A stretch of 64,000 nt of DNA, taken from Rhizobium sp. Pop5. GTDB taxonomy: Bacteria > Pseudomonadota > Alphaproteobacteria > Rhizobiales > Rhizobiaceae. How positions within the stretch are numbered: position 1 is the first letter of the stretch; every line of letters begins with the position of its first letter. Below, piece after piece: positions 54,852-63,380 of the stretch. The notes under the pieces were generated by a model that was not told the origin of the DNA, did no database searches, and saw only the letters and a program-made list of their open reading frames with translations. The stretch lies in contig NZ_CP099399.1 of NCBI RefSeq assembly GCF_024721175.1, forward strand, positions 2,418,001 through 2,482,000. Direction: 5' to 3'. The position numbers and the translations under genes are program-made.

Positions 54852-55712
54852 ATGGAAAAAATCATGCAAGATGACCCGATCCCTACAGTCACATTCCAGA
54901 ACGGCGCTGAAGTGCCGGCACTCGGCCAGGGAACCTGGGCCATGGGCGAGGATGCCGGATATGCGAAGGCCGAAATCGAAAGCCTGAAGGTCGGCATCGA
55001 TCTTGGCATGACGCTGATCGACACGGCCGAAATGTATGGCGACGGCGGCGCCGAGGAGATCGTCGGCCAGGCAATCAAGGGACGGCGCGACGAGGTTTTC
55101 ATCGTCAGCAAGGTCTACCCCTGGAATGCCAGCCTGAAGGGCACGATCGAAGCCTGCGAGAACAGCCTCGAACGGCTCGGCACCGACCGCATCGATCTTT
55201 ATCTCCTGCATTGGCGCGGCAACTATCCGCTCGCCGAGACGGTCGAAGCCTTCGAGACGCTGAAGGCCACGGGCAAGATCGGCGCCTGGGGCGTCTCCAA
55301 CTTCGATACCGACGACATGCAGGAGCTACTCCGCGTGCCCGACGGCGCCAATGTTGCCGGCAACCAGGTGCTCTACAACCTTTCCCGCCGAGGCATCGAA
55401 TTCGATCTGCTGCCCTGGTGCCAGAGCCGCAACATCCCGATCATGGCCTATTCGCCGATCGAACAGGGACGCATCCTGCACAATGCTGAACTGATCCGCA
55501 TCGCCAAGGCCTATCAGGCGACGCCCGCCCAGCTGGCGCTCGCCTTCCTGCTCAAACGCGACGGCGTCATCGTCATTCCGAAGACATCGAATGCCGAACG
55601 AGTTCGCGAAAACCGCGACTGCGTCTCGCTCGACATCACCGACGAGGATTGGCACGCACTCGACGCCGTCTTCCCGCCGCCGGCGAGCAAAAGGTCGCTG
55701 GAGATGCTCTGA
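54852..55712 (+). CDS. Aldo/keto reductase, YeaE-like
   Basis: A 286-residue AKR most like E. coli YeaE (methylglyoxal/aldehyde reductase). Tetrad: Asp57 and Tyr62 in [11 protein letters not shown], Lys87 in VSKVYPWNA, His120 in LLHWRG. NADPH-dependent. A start at 54864 (MQDDP) is also possible; neither has a strong ribosome site. Distinct from the AKR at 2579. Confidence 0.88.
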   Translation: MEKIMQDDPIPTVTFQNGAEVPALGQGTWAMGEDAGYAKAEIESLKVGIDLGMTLIDTAEMYGDGGAEEIVGQAIKGRRDEVFIVSKVYPWNASLKGTIEACENSLERLGTDRIDLYLLHWRGNYPLAETVEAFETLKATGKIGAWGVSNFDTDDMQELLRVPDGANVAGNQVLYNLSRRGIEFDLLPWCQSRNIPIMAYSPIEQGRILHNAELIRIAKAYQATPAQLALAFLLKRDGVIVIPKTSNAERVRENRDCVSLDITDEDWHALDAVFPPPASKRSLEML

Positions 55713-55790
55713 GCGCCGGCGGCGCAAGGGAATAGGCTCGCCACGTCTCAGAAAGCCTGATAATTTGCGGATCGCAAGCGAGGCAATCCC

Positions 55791-56858
55791 ATGCCAGGCG
55801 GTCCGACGCGCAGTGATTTAGCGGCTATGCAAGGGGGCGGCTTCTACAACAGGCACTCCACCATGCAGGCCACCGGCATTGCCGCTCTGCTTTCCCTATG
55901 GGAAGCCGCGTGCCAGACGGTGGATATTAGCGACCGTCCGGTGACCATCGTCGATTATGGTTGCTCGCAAGGCCGGAATTCGATGATCCCGATGCGGAAG
56001 GCCGTCGACGTTATGCGCTCCAGAGTGGACGCAAGCATTCCCATCGAAGTCGTCCACACCGACCTTCCATCGAACGACTTCTCCTCCCTGTTCGAAGCGC
56101 TGATTTCAGACCCGAATAGCTACATGACGGGAAGCTCCGACGTTTTTCCTCTGGCCATCGGCAAATCATATTTCGCACCGTTGCTTCCGCCTGGCCGCGT
56201 GCACCTTGGTTGGTCGACCTGGTCGCTGCAATGGATGAGTACCAATGCCATCGATGCGCCAGATCATATTCTCGCGGGCATGAGCAGGTCACCGGCCGTA
56301 GCCGCTGCAGTCGCGGCGCAGCAGGCCAGCGATTGGGAATGCTTTCTGACGCAACGGTCCCGGGAGATGCGGCCGGGCGCGAAATTCGTGGCCGGCTTCA
56401 CGGCCCGCGCAAACGCTGAGACCGGCTGGGAGTGGCTGCTTGGCGAGCTATGGTCGGCGCTTGCAGACATGAGAAGAGATGGCCTGCTCTCAGAACAGGA
56501 ACAGGAGCAGGTGACCATACCGATCGGCCTTCGGTCCCTGGAGGATATCAAGGCTCCTTTCAGGCAGTCCGGTTCTTTCGCCGAACTGGCGCTGGAACAT
56601 CTCGATCTGGTGAAAGTGAGCGATCCGTTCTGGCCGGAATTCGAAGGCAGCGGCGACAGACTGGCGTTCGCCAGGCAGCATGCAGACATGACACGCGCCT
56701 GGAGCGGCCCGCTGCTCGCCGGCGTAGCTCCAGCTTCATGCGAACAGACCGCGTTCGTCGACGAGTTGTTCAGCCGTTTCGAGCGTCGCCTCTCCGAAGA
56801 CCCCAAACCCCATGAACCCTACATGGCGGCGGTGGTACTATCGAAGAAACCTCAGTGA
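55791..56858 (+). CDS. SABATH-like SAM-dependent carboxyl methyltransferase
   Basis: A 355-residue protein whose motifs follow plant SABATH enzymes (salicylate, benzoate and IAA carboxyl methyltransferases): N-terminal MQGGGFYNRHSTMQ, SAM site VDYGCSQGRNS (54-64), VVHTDLPSNDFSSLFEAL, FAPLLPPGRVHLGWSTWSLQWMS. Plant enzymes make methyl esters of plant hormones; bacterial members are uncommon. Gene stands alone, GAGGC precedes the ATG. If active it might methylate a plant-derived acid; inferred. Confidence 0.78.
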   Translation: MPGGPTRSDLAAMQGGGFYNRHSTMQATGIAALLSLWEAACQTVDISDRPVTIVDYGCSQGRNSMIPMRKAVDVMRSRVDASIPIEVVHTDLPSNDFSSLFEALISDPNSYMTGSSDVFPLAIGKSYFAPLLPPGRVHLGWSTWSLQWMSTNAIDAPDHILAGMSRSPAVAAAVAAQQASDWECFLTQRSREMRPGAKFVAGFTARANAETGWEWLLGELWSALADMRRDGLLSEQEQEQVTIPIGLRSLEDIKAPFRQSGSFAELALEHLDLVKVSDPFWPEFEGSGDRLAFARQHADMTRAWSGPLLAGVAPASCEQTAFVDELFSRFERRLSEDPKPHEPYMAAVVLSKKPQ

Positions 56859-56977
56859 AACGAGGCCGAGCCGACGATCCGCATTCGTCGGACATTCCAC
56901 GATCTGGGAAAGTGGCACGGCACCGTTTCAGCTGGGCGGAATCCGTTACACCGCACCGGCATAACGGAACCCAATTC

Positions 56978-57550
56978 TTACATCCCCTGCGCGCCGCGGT
57001 TCATCGCAGCAATACCGGTGCGGCAGACTTCGATGAGGCCAAGGGGCTTCATGATCGCTACGAACTGGTCGATCTTCGACGACTTGCCGGTGATTTCCAG
57101 GATGAAATGGTCGATCGTCGCATCCACCACCTTGGCGTGGAAAGCATCGGCAAGGCGCAGGGTCTCGGCGCGCGTCTCGCCCTCACCGATCACCTTGACC
57201 AGTGCCACCTCACGCTCGATCGGCCGTTCCTGGCCGAGTTCGCGGGCGCGCACCGTCAGATCGACGACGCGATGAACAGGCACGATGCGCTCGAGCTGCG
57301 CCTTGATCTGCTCCAGCACCTGCGGCGTGCCGCGGGTGACGATGGTGATGCGGGAAAGATGCGCCTGGTGCTCGGTCTCGGAGACGGTGAGGCTCTCGAT
57401 ATTATAGCCACGGCCGGAGAACAGCCCGATGACACGGGCAAGCACGCCCGGCTCGTTATCGACGAGAACCGAGAGCGTATGGCTCTCGACCGCCGTCGTT
57501 TCCGGAGAGATGAAGTAGGCAGAGCCCGTGGGCTGAAGGTGTGCGTTCAT
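56978..57550 (-). CDS. ilvN: Acetolactate synthase small (regulatory) subunit
   Basis: A 190-residue regulatory subunit with an N-terminal ACT domain (HTLSVLVDNEPGVLARVIGLFSGRGYNIESLTV) that binds valine for feedback control and a C-terminal ALS_ss_C domain (TIDHFILEITGKSSKIDQFVAIM). It binds the large subunit from ilvB just upstream (26-base gap), same transcript. Often also called ilvH. Confidence 0.95.
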   Translation of the reverse strand: MNAHLQPTGSAYFISPETTAVESHTLSVLVDNEPGVLARVIGLFSGRGYNIESLTVSETEHQAHLSRITIVTRGTPQVLEQIKAQLERIVPVHRVVDLTVRARELGQERPIEREVALVKVIGEGETRAETLRLADAFHAKVVDATIDHFILEITGKSSKIDQFVAIMKPLGLIEVCRTGIAAMNRGAQGM

Positions 57551-57576
57551 GATCCTGGGTTTCCTCTGACTTCTTC

Positions 57577-59367
57577 TTAGACTAGCTGGCGGCCCTTGGC
57601 GTCGATCGCGTTGGCGACCGCTTCATCCGTGGCTTCGTCGGGCAGCAGCATTTCATTATGGGCCTTCCCCGATGGGATCATCGGGAAGCAGTTGGCGAGA
57701 TTGGCGACGCGGCAATCGAAGATGACGGGCTTCTTGACCTCGATCATCTCGACAATGGCGTCGTCGAGCTCATCCGGCTTGTCGCAGCGCAGGCCGACCG
57801 CGCCATAGGCTTCCGCCAGCTTGACGAAATCGGGCATCGCCTCCGTATAGGAGTGCGACAGGCGGTTGCCGTGCAAGAGCTGCTGCCACTGGCGCACCAT
57901 GCCCATGTACTGGTTGTTCATGATGAAGATCTTGATCGGCGCATCGTACTGGATCGCCGTCGACATTTCCTGGATGCACATCTGGATCGATGCGTCGCCG
58001 GCAATGTCGATGACCAGGCTTTCGGGATGGGCGATCTGGACGCCGAGGGCCGCCGGCAGGCCGTAACCCATCGTGCCCAAGCCGCCCGAAGTCATCCAGC
58101 GGTTCGGCTGCTCGAAGCCGAAGAACTGCGCCGCCCACATCTGGTGCTGGCCGACCTCGGTCGTGATGTAGGTATCGCGGTCCTTGGTATGCGCAAAGAG
58201 CCGTTCCAGCGCATATTGCGGCATGATCACGTCGCTGTTTTTCGTATAGGCGAAGGAATTGCGCGCCCGCCAGCGGGCGATATCGCTCCACCAGTCTGCG
58301 AGGCGGCTTTTCTCCGGCTTCTTCGGCAGCGCCCGCCACAGGCGGACCATATCTTCGAGGACATGGCCGACATCGCCGCGAATGCCGATATCGACACGGA
58401 CGTTCTTGTTGATCGAGGAAGGATCGATATCGATGTGGATCTTCTTCGAGTTCGGCGAGAAGGCATTGAGACGGCCGGTGATGCGGTCGTCGAAGCGGGC
58501 GCCGATGCAGACCATGACGTCGCAGTCGTGCATCGCCATGTTGGCCTCGTAGGAGCCGTGCATGCCGAGCATCTTCAGCCAGTTCTTGCCAGAAGCGGGA
58601 TAGGCGCCGAGGCCCATCAGCGTCGAGGTGATCGGGAAATCGGTGAGCTCGACCAGTTCGCGCAGCAGCTTGGAGGCCTCAGGGCCGGAATTGACGACGC
58701 CGCCGCCGGAATAGATGATCGGACGGCGCGCATTCGCCATCATCTCGATTGCCGCGTGGATCTGGTTGAGATCGCCCTGGATCTTCGGCTGGTAGCTCTT
58801 CTGGATCGCGTAATCGGCGGGCGGCGTATACGTGCCGGTCGCAAACTGCACGTCCTTCGGAATATCGACGACGACGGGGCCCGGACGGCCGGACTGGGCG
58901 ATGCGGAAGGCCTCATGAATGATGGCGGCGAGTTGGTTGACATCCTTGACCAGCCAGTTGTGCTTGGTGCAAGGCCGGGTGATGCCGACCGTATCGCACT
59001 CCTGGAAGGCGTCGGAGCCGATCAGTGGAGTCGGAACCTGGCCGCTCAGGCAGACGAGCGGGATCAGATCCATCAGCGCGTCCTGCAGCGGTGTGACCGC
59101 GTTGGTGGCGCCGGGACCCGAGGTGACCAGCATGACACCGACCTTGCCGGTGGAGCGGGCGTAGCCTTCGGCCGCATGGCCTGCCCCCTGCTCGTGGCGC
59201 ACGAGAATGTGCTTGATCTCGTCCTGCTGGAAGATCTCGTCATAGATCGGCAGAACCGCGCCGCCGGGATAGCCGAAGATATGTTCGACGCCATTGTCCT
59301 TCAGCGCCTTGAGAACGATCTCCGCTCCCGTCATCCGATTGCCTGCCGCCTGATTGTCCGTGCTCAT
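57577..59367 (-). CDS. ilvB: Acetolactate synthase large (catalytic) subunit
   Basis: A 596-residue TPP enzyme that makes acetolactate or acetohydroxybutyrate from pyruvate. Glu59 in LVRHEQGAGHAAEGYA activates TPP; the TPP motif GDASIQMCIQEMSTAIQYDAPIKIFIMNN is present. FAD and Mg bind. First step of the branched-chain pathway; ilvC and ilvE lie elsewhere in the window. Preceded by a leader peptide/attenuator. Also called ilvI. Confidence 0.96.
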   Translation of the reverse strand: MSTDNQAAGNRMTGAEIVLKALKDNGVEHIFGYPGGAVLPIYDEIFQQDEIKHILVRHEQGAGHAAEGYARSTGKVGVMLVTSGPGATNAVTPLQDALMDLIPLVCLSGQVPTPLIGSDAFQECDTVGITRPCTKHNWLVKDVNQLAAIIHEAFRIAQSGRPGPVVVDIPKDVQFATGTYTPPADYAIQKSYQPKIQGDLNQIHAAIEMMANARRPIIYSGGGVVNSGPEASKLLRELVELTDFPITSTLMGLGAYPASGKNWLKMLGMHGSYEANMAMHDCDVMVCIGARFDDRITGRLNAFSPNSKKIHIDIDPSSINKNVRVDIGIRGDVGHVLEDMVRLWRALPKKPEKSRLADWWSDIARWRARNSFAYTKNSDVIMPQYALERLFAHTKDRDTYITTEVGQHQMWAAQFFGFEQPNRWMTSGGLGTMGYGLPAALGVQIAHPESLVIDIAGDASIQMCIQEMSTAIQYDAPIKIFIMNNQYMGMVRQWQQLLHGNRLSHSYTEAMPDFVKLAEAYGAVGLRCDKPDELDDAIVEMIEVKKPVIFDCRVANLANCFPMIPSGKAHNEMLLPDEATDEAVANAIDAKGRQLV

Positions 59368-59428
59368 CTGTATGTTCCGTTTGATGCTGGGATTTGCGTT
59401 TGTGGCCGGAAGCCCTGATTTCGGGCAT

Positions 59429-59451
59429 AAAAAAAGGCCCCGGAGGAGCCT
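59429..59451 (-). terminator. ilvB attenuator terminator
   Basis: On the minus strand, AGGCTCC-tcc-GGGGCCT (59451 to 59435) forms a 7-bp stem with one G-T pair, directly followed by seven T. It lies 35 bases after the leader peptide stop and 61 before the ilvB ATG, so it would stop transcription before the gene unless the leader ribosome stalls. Confidence 0.82.
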
Positions 59452-59485
59452 GTCATCTAGCGCATGGGTGGCTATCGCCGGATGG

Positions 59486-59542
59486 TTACACCACCCTGCC
59501 CATGCGCCTTCCCACCACGATAAGAGCCGTTGCGATTTTCAT
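59486..59542 (-). CDS. ilvB leader peptide (Ile/Leu/Val-rich)
   Basis: An 18-residue ORF, MKIATALIVVGRRMGRVV, ending TAA. Seven of 18 codons are Ile, Leu or Val, including two Val-Val pairs, as expected for transcription attenuation of a branched-chain operon. Behind it GCGCATGGG (as read on the minus strand, 59507-59499) can pair with CCCATGCGC (59468-59460), forming an alternative to the terminator. The ribosome site is weak. It is too short for normal gene callers. Confidence 0.75.
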   Translation of the reverse strand: MKIATALIVVGRRMGRVV

Positions 59543-59690
59543 GGTCGGAAGTGATAGACAGAAAATTTCGCAGCGTCAACGCATGCCGCAATAAAAAACT
59601 GCCCCAGGCCCGCGCCCCCGAAAATCGATAGGATGAAGGATTTGTTAAAGGATCGACTTTATCCTTTAACGCTACTGCAAGGAGTAGCCT

Positions 59691-61718
59691 TTGCTCAACA
59701 ACGACTTGCGCATGTCTGGCAAGGCAGGCGAGCCCGATCGACGCGACGGCCATGCGCCGGGAAATCGCTTTCTCGGCCGCGTCGTTGCGTGCAGCGGCTC
59801 CAGGGCAACGATTGCCGCCGTCGCCGAACAGGGCGGCACCGATCTCACCGAACTCTGGTCCGTCGGCCGGCTGATTTCGATCAGCGTCGGCCGCAACCGC
59901 GTCGTCGCCCTCGTCTATCAGATGAATACCGGCAGCCATGCCTGGGGCGAAGGCGAGGACAATTACTTCCAGATCGAGACCGAGCTGCTCGGCGAAGTCC
60001 GCGTCGATGAGGACGGCACCGAGGAATTCTCGACCGGCATCTCGCGTTACCCCTATCTCGGCGCCATCGCCCACCGCATCCGCGCCGCCGACCTGATGCG
60101 CATCTATGATGCCGGCGAAGGCACAACAGCTGTCATCGGCAAGCTGACGCAGGACGAAAGCATCGATGCGGCAATCCACATCCCCTCGATGCTCTCCAAG
60201 CATTTCGCCGTCGTCGGCTCCACCGGCGTCGGCAAGTCGACGGCCGTGTCGCTGCTCCTGCACAAGGCGATCGCGGCGAACCCGAAGCTGCGCGTGCTGA
60301 TCCTCGATCCGCACAATGAATTCGCCGCCGCCTTTCCCAAGCACGCCGTCACCATCGACACCGACACGCTCGACCTGCCCTTCTGGCTGATGCGGCTCGA
60401 AGAATTCGCCGAAGTGGTCTTCCGCGGCCGCTCGCCGGTGCCCGAAGAGCTCGACATGCTGCGCGATATCATGCCGGAGGCCAAGCGCGCCTTCCGCGGC
60501 AGCGACAATTCGCTGGTACGCCGCACGACTGAAAAGAGCTCGATCACTGCGGATACGCCGGTTCCCTACCGCATGGCCGATCTGCTGGCGCTGATCGACG
60601 AGCGCATCGGCCGCCTGGAGGGCCGTGCGGAAAAGCCTTTCCTGCGTTCATTGAAGATGCGCCTCATCGCCGCGATCAACGATCCGCGCTATCATTTCAT
60701 GTTTTCCAACAATACGATAAGCGACACGATCACCGAAACGATCGCGCAGATCTTCCGCATCCCCGGCGATGGCAAGCCGATCTGCACCTTTCAGCTGGCC
60801 GGTATCCCCTCCGAAGTCGTCAATTCGGTCGCCTCGGTGCTCTGCCGCATGGCCTTCGAAGTGGCGCTCTGGAGCGAGGGCGCGATCCACATGCTCGTCG
60901 TCTGCGAGGAAGCCCACCGCTACATCCCCTCCGATCCCAGCCTCGGCTTCGTGCCGACGCGCCAGGCGATCGCCCGCATCGCCAAGGAAGGCCGCAAATA
61001 CGGCGTCTCCCTCGGCATCATCACCCAGCGGCCGGGCGAGCTCGACCAGACAATCCTGTCGCAGTGCTCGACGCTGTTTGCCATGCGCCTTGCCAACGAC
61101 CGCGACCAGGAAATCATCCGCTCGGCCATCCCGAATTCATCGATCTCGACGACGAGCTTCATCTCCTCGATCGGCAACGGCGAGGCCATTGCCTTCGGCG
61201 AGGCGATCAGCGTGCCGATGCGCATGCGCTTTTCCCGCGTCGACGAAAGCCTGCTGCCGAAGGCCGCCAGCGCCAGCAGCAAGCATAGCGAGGAAGATCC
61301 CGACACGGTCGACCTGCGCAAGATCGTCACCCGCATGCGGGCGGTGACCGTCGGACCCGACATTTCGAATTTCCAGCAGAGCATGGCCGCATCTGCGGCA
61401 AGCTTCGACGAGGCGGATGCCGCTGGCGAGGATCTCGACGCCAAGCCCTATACGCCGCCGGCAGCCGAGGCGGCCGCGCCGCTCGAATCCTACCGGCGCG
61501 AATTGCTGCCGCAGGCGCCGCGGCTGGACCCGGCCGCATCTCCCTCGATCGACCCACGGCTCGATGCGCTACGCCGGGAAATGCGCCGCGAGGAGCCGGT
61601 CTTTCCCCGTCCGGCGCCGCCGAGCGACCAGCCTGCGATCACCCGCCGGGAACCCGGCTCGTCCCTGCGCGAAAGCATTCTGAGAAAACCGTTGAGCGGC
61701 CTTTACAACAAGGATTGA
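59691..61718 (+). CDS. HerA-like ATP-binding protein (DUF87)
   Basis: A 675-residue protein: N-terminal HerA-barrel region, Walker A GSTGVGKST at residues 176-184, Walker B MLVVCEEAHRYIP, and the sensor/arginine region QRPGELDQTILSQCSTLFAMRLANDRD. The C-terminal ~100 residues are Pro/Ala-rich. HerA proteins are hexameric DNA-translocating ATPases, sometimes with NurA nuclease or in defence systems; no nuclease is adjacent here. Start TTG 59691 has AAGGAG six bases before it. Divergent from ilvB. Confidence 0.87.
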   Translation: MLNNDLRMSGKAGEPDRRDGHAPGNRFLGRVVACSGSRATIAAVAEQGGTDLTELWSVGRLISISVGRNRVVALVYQMNTGSHAWGEGEDNYFQIETELLGEVRVDEDGTEEFSTGISRYPYLGAIAHRIRAADLMRIYDAGEGTTAVIGKLTQDESIDAAIHIPSMLSKHFAVVGSTGVGKSTAVSLLLHKAIAANPKLRVLILDPHNEFAAAFPKHAVTIDTDTLDLPFWLMRLEEFAEVVFRGRSPVPEELDMLRDIMPEAKRAFRGSDNSLVRRTTEKSSITADTPVPYRMADLLALIDERIGRLEGRAEKPFLRSLKMRLIAAINDPRYHFMFSNNTISDTITETIAQIFRIPGDGKPICTFQLAGIPSEVVNSVASVLCRMAFEVALWSEGAIHMLVVCEEAHRYIPSDPSLGFVPTRQAIARIAKEGRKYGVSLGIITQRPGELDQTILSQCSTLFAMRLANDRDQEIIRSAIPNSSISTTSFISSIGNGEAIAFGEAISVPMRMRFSRVDESLLPKAASASSKHSEEDPDTVDLRKIVTRMRAVTVGPDISNFQQSMAASAASFDEADAAGEDLDAKPYTPPAAEAAAPLESYRRELLPQAPRLDPAASPSIDPRLDALRREMRREEPVFPRPAPPSDQPAITRREPGSSLRESILRKPLSGLYNKD

Positions 61719-62617
61719 TGCTCCAGCGCGATCAGCGGGCGCACGGCATCGATCGCACGCTGCCGGTCGGCCGGCGCGAGCGGCATCAGAGGCCGCGGAA
61801 GCTCCGCCCGGCCGAGTGAGAGATGCTCGACCAGCATATAGATTACCCGGATGCTTCCGAATGCCTTGAACGTTTCCCAGAGCGGCTGAAGAAGCCCGCC
61901 GAGCCGATGTGTCTCATCGCCATTGCCTGATATGGCTGCCTTGGCCAGCGCAAGGGCCGTGCGCGGCAGCAGGCCGGCGACGACGCTGTACCAGGCGTCC
62001 GCGCCCGAAAGCAGCGCTTCGCCGGCACCCCAATCGCCGCTGTAGCCGATGGCGAGATTGGTTTTTTCGCGCAAGGCCGCGAGTTCGCCGCGCAAATCGC
62101 CGTCGGCCGGCAGCGGCATTTTCACCGCCCTGATCGTCTCGATGTCGGAAAGGCGCTGCAACAGGTCCCGGCTGAAGGTGAAATGGGTCGTGCCGGGATT
62201 GTTGTAGATGCAGAGCGGCAGCTTGGCTGCCTTCGTGACCGCCAGGAAATGTTCGTAGGCTTCTTCCTGGGTCAGCGGCGTATAGGAGACCGGGGCAAGC
62301 AGAAGTGCGTCCGCGCCGGCAGACGCCGCATCCCTCGCGAGATCCCGCGCATGATCTGTCCTCAGAGCACCGACGCCGACGAGAATGGGAACGCGGCCGC
62401 TGACGCATTCGACCGCGGCCTTGACGGCCCGCAGCCGCTCCTCGCGCGTGAGATAGGCGTAGATCCCGGTGCTGCCGAGAAGCCCGATGGAAGCGACGCC
62501 TGCATCGCACAGGCGTTCCAGCAGGCCGCAGAGAGCCTGCGTATCGACCCGGCCGTGGATGTCGGCAGGCGTCGGCGGAAAGGCCGAAAGGCCGTGAAAC
62601 GGAGAGACAGACGACAT
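61703..62617 (-). CDS. Dihydrodipicolinate synthase/N-acetylneuraminate lyase family aldolase
   Basis: A 304-residue DapA/NAL TIM-barrel aldolase. The Schiff-base Lys166 (IRAVKMP) and Tyr138 (CIYNNPGTT) are present. The strand that usually reads GTTGE here reads GSTGIYAYL, so it is not the lysine-pathway DapA; it probably cleaves or forms another 2-oxo acid. Start 62617 (MSSVSP) has AGGA upstream; a coupled ATG at 62638 is possible. With the LysE exporter upstream it forms a unit divergent from MocR. Confidence 0.84.
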   Translation of the reverse strand: MSSVSPFHGLSAFPPTPADIHGRVDTQALCGLLERLCDAGVASIGLLGSTGIYAYLTREERLRAVKAAVECVSGRVPILVGVGALRTDHARDLARDAASAGADALLLAPVSYTPLTQEEAYEHFLAVTKAAKLPLCIYNNPGTTHFTFSRDLLQRLSDIETIRAVKMPLPADGDLRGELAALREKTNLAIGYSGDWGAGEALLSGADAWYSVVAGLLPRTALALAKAAISGNGDETHRLGGLLQPLWETFKAFGSIRVIYMLVEHLSLGRAELPRPLMPLAPADRQRAIDAVRPLIALEHQSLL

Positions 62618-62634
62618 GATGCGGTCCTGAAGGT

Positions 62635-63246
62635 TCATTGGGAAAACAGCAGGCGCGATCCGGCACCCGCGAAGAAGACGGCGAGACTTCCCTCGATCCA
62701 GCGGCGCGCCCTGGCATAGGCGCGCACCATCGGCGCGGTAGAGAAAAGCAGGGCATAACCGGCAAATATCAAGATCCCGAGCAGCACGCAGCCGCCGAAG
62801 GCGGTGACGGCTGTTTGAAGCGAAGCGCCGGGCTTGAGGCCGAGCGACATGATCGCCACCCAGGCGAGAACCGCTTTCGGGTTTCCGAGATGCATCAGTA
62901 TTCCGCGGCGATAGAGCGCGCCGAACTCCGCCGCGGGCCGCACGAACTTGGCTGCCGGCGCCTCCCGGACCGCCGAGCGGGCCGCTTTCCCGGCAAGCCA
63001 GAGGAGGTAGAGCCCGCCTGCGATCTTCAGGAACAGCAGCGCATGGGCATAGCGCACGAGCAGCGTCGAGATGCCGGTGACCGCGATCAGCCCCCAGCAT
63101 GACGACATGGTTATGACGCCGGCGGCAAGGGCAAGCGCGGGCCGTCGTCCCTGGCTCATCGCCACGTTCATGATGGCCATGTTGCTTGGCCCGGGACTGC
63201 CTGCGGCGATCGCATAGGCGATGTAGACGACGATAAGATCCTGCAT
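62635..63246 (-). CDS. LysE family amino acid exporter
   Basis: A 203-residue LysE/RhtB exporter with six helices; YIAYAIAAGSPGPSNMAIMNVAMS is the signature. AGGAA precedes ATG 63246. Its stop overlaps a possible start of the DapA-like gene by ATGA, so they are co-transcribed. Controlled probably by the divergent MocR gene. Confidence 0.87.
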   Translation of the reverse strand: MQDLIVVYIAYAIAAGSPGPSNMAIMNVAMSQGRRPALALAAGVITMSSCWGLIAVTGISTLLVRYAHALLFLKIAGGLYLLWLAGKAARSAVREAPAAKFVRPAAEFGALYRRGILMHLGNPKAVLAWVAIMSLGLKPGASLQTAVTAFGGCVLLGILIFAGYALLFSTAPMVRAYARARRWIEGSLAVFFAGAGSRLLFSQ

Positions 63247-63330
63247 GTGTTTTTCCTGCGGTTTGGCATCTGCGCGGGCACCACGCCCCAAACGGAGGCG
63301 CGGCCACCCGGCTTTCTTCTCCTCGAAAAT

Positions 63331-63373
63331 TGGTCCATCATGAAGCGCCATTTTCAAGAATTTTCATGGACCA
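63331..63373. promoter_or_regulatory. Inverted TGGTCCAT / ATGGACCA sites upstream of MocR gene
   Basis: TGGTCCAT at 63331-63338 and its exact inverse ATGGACCA at 63366-63373 lie in the divergent promoter region. MocR regulators bind paired short sites such as these. The second touches the possible ATG 63366. Confidence 0.5.
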
Positions 63374-63380
63374 TTTTGCG

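Noticed and set aside
57658..59418. 586-codon open frame antisense to ilvB
   Set aside because: It is the mirror of a strongly conserved TPP enzyme; composition of a codon-bias shadow with no start site support.
59691..61718. HerA-based anti-phage defence system
   Set aside because: A HerA-like ATPase alone; no SIR2, DUF4297, NurA or other partner gene is adjacent.
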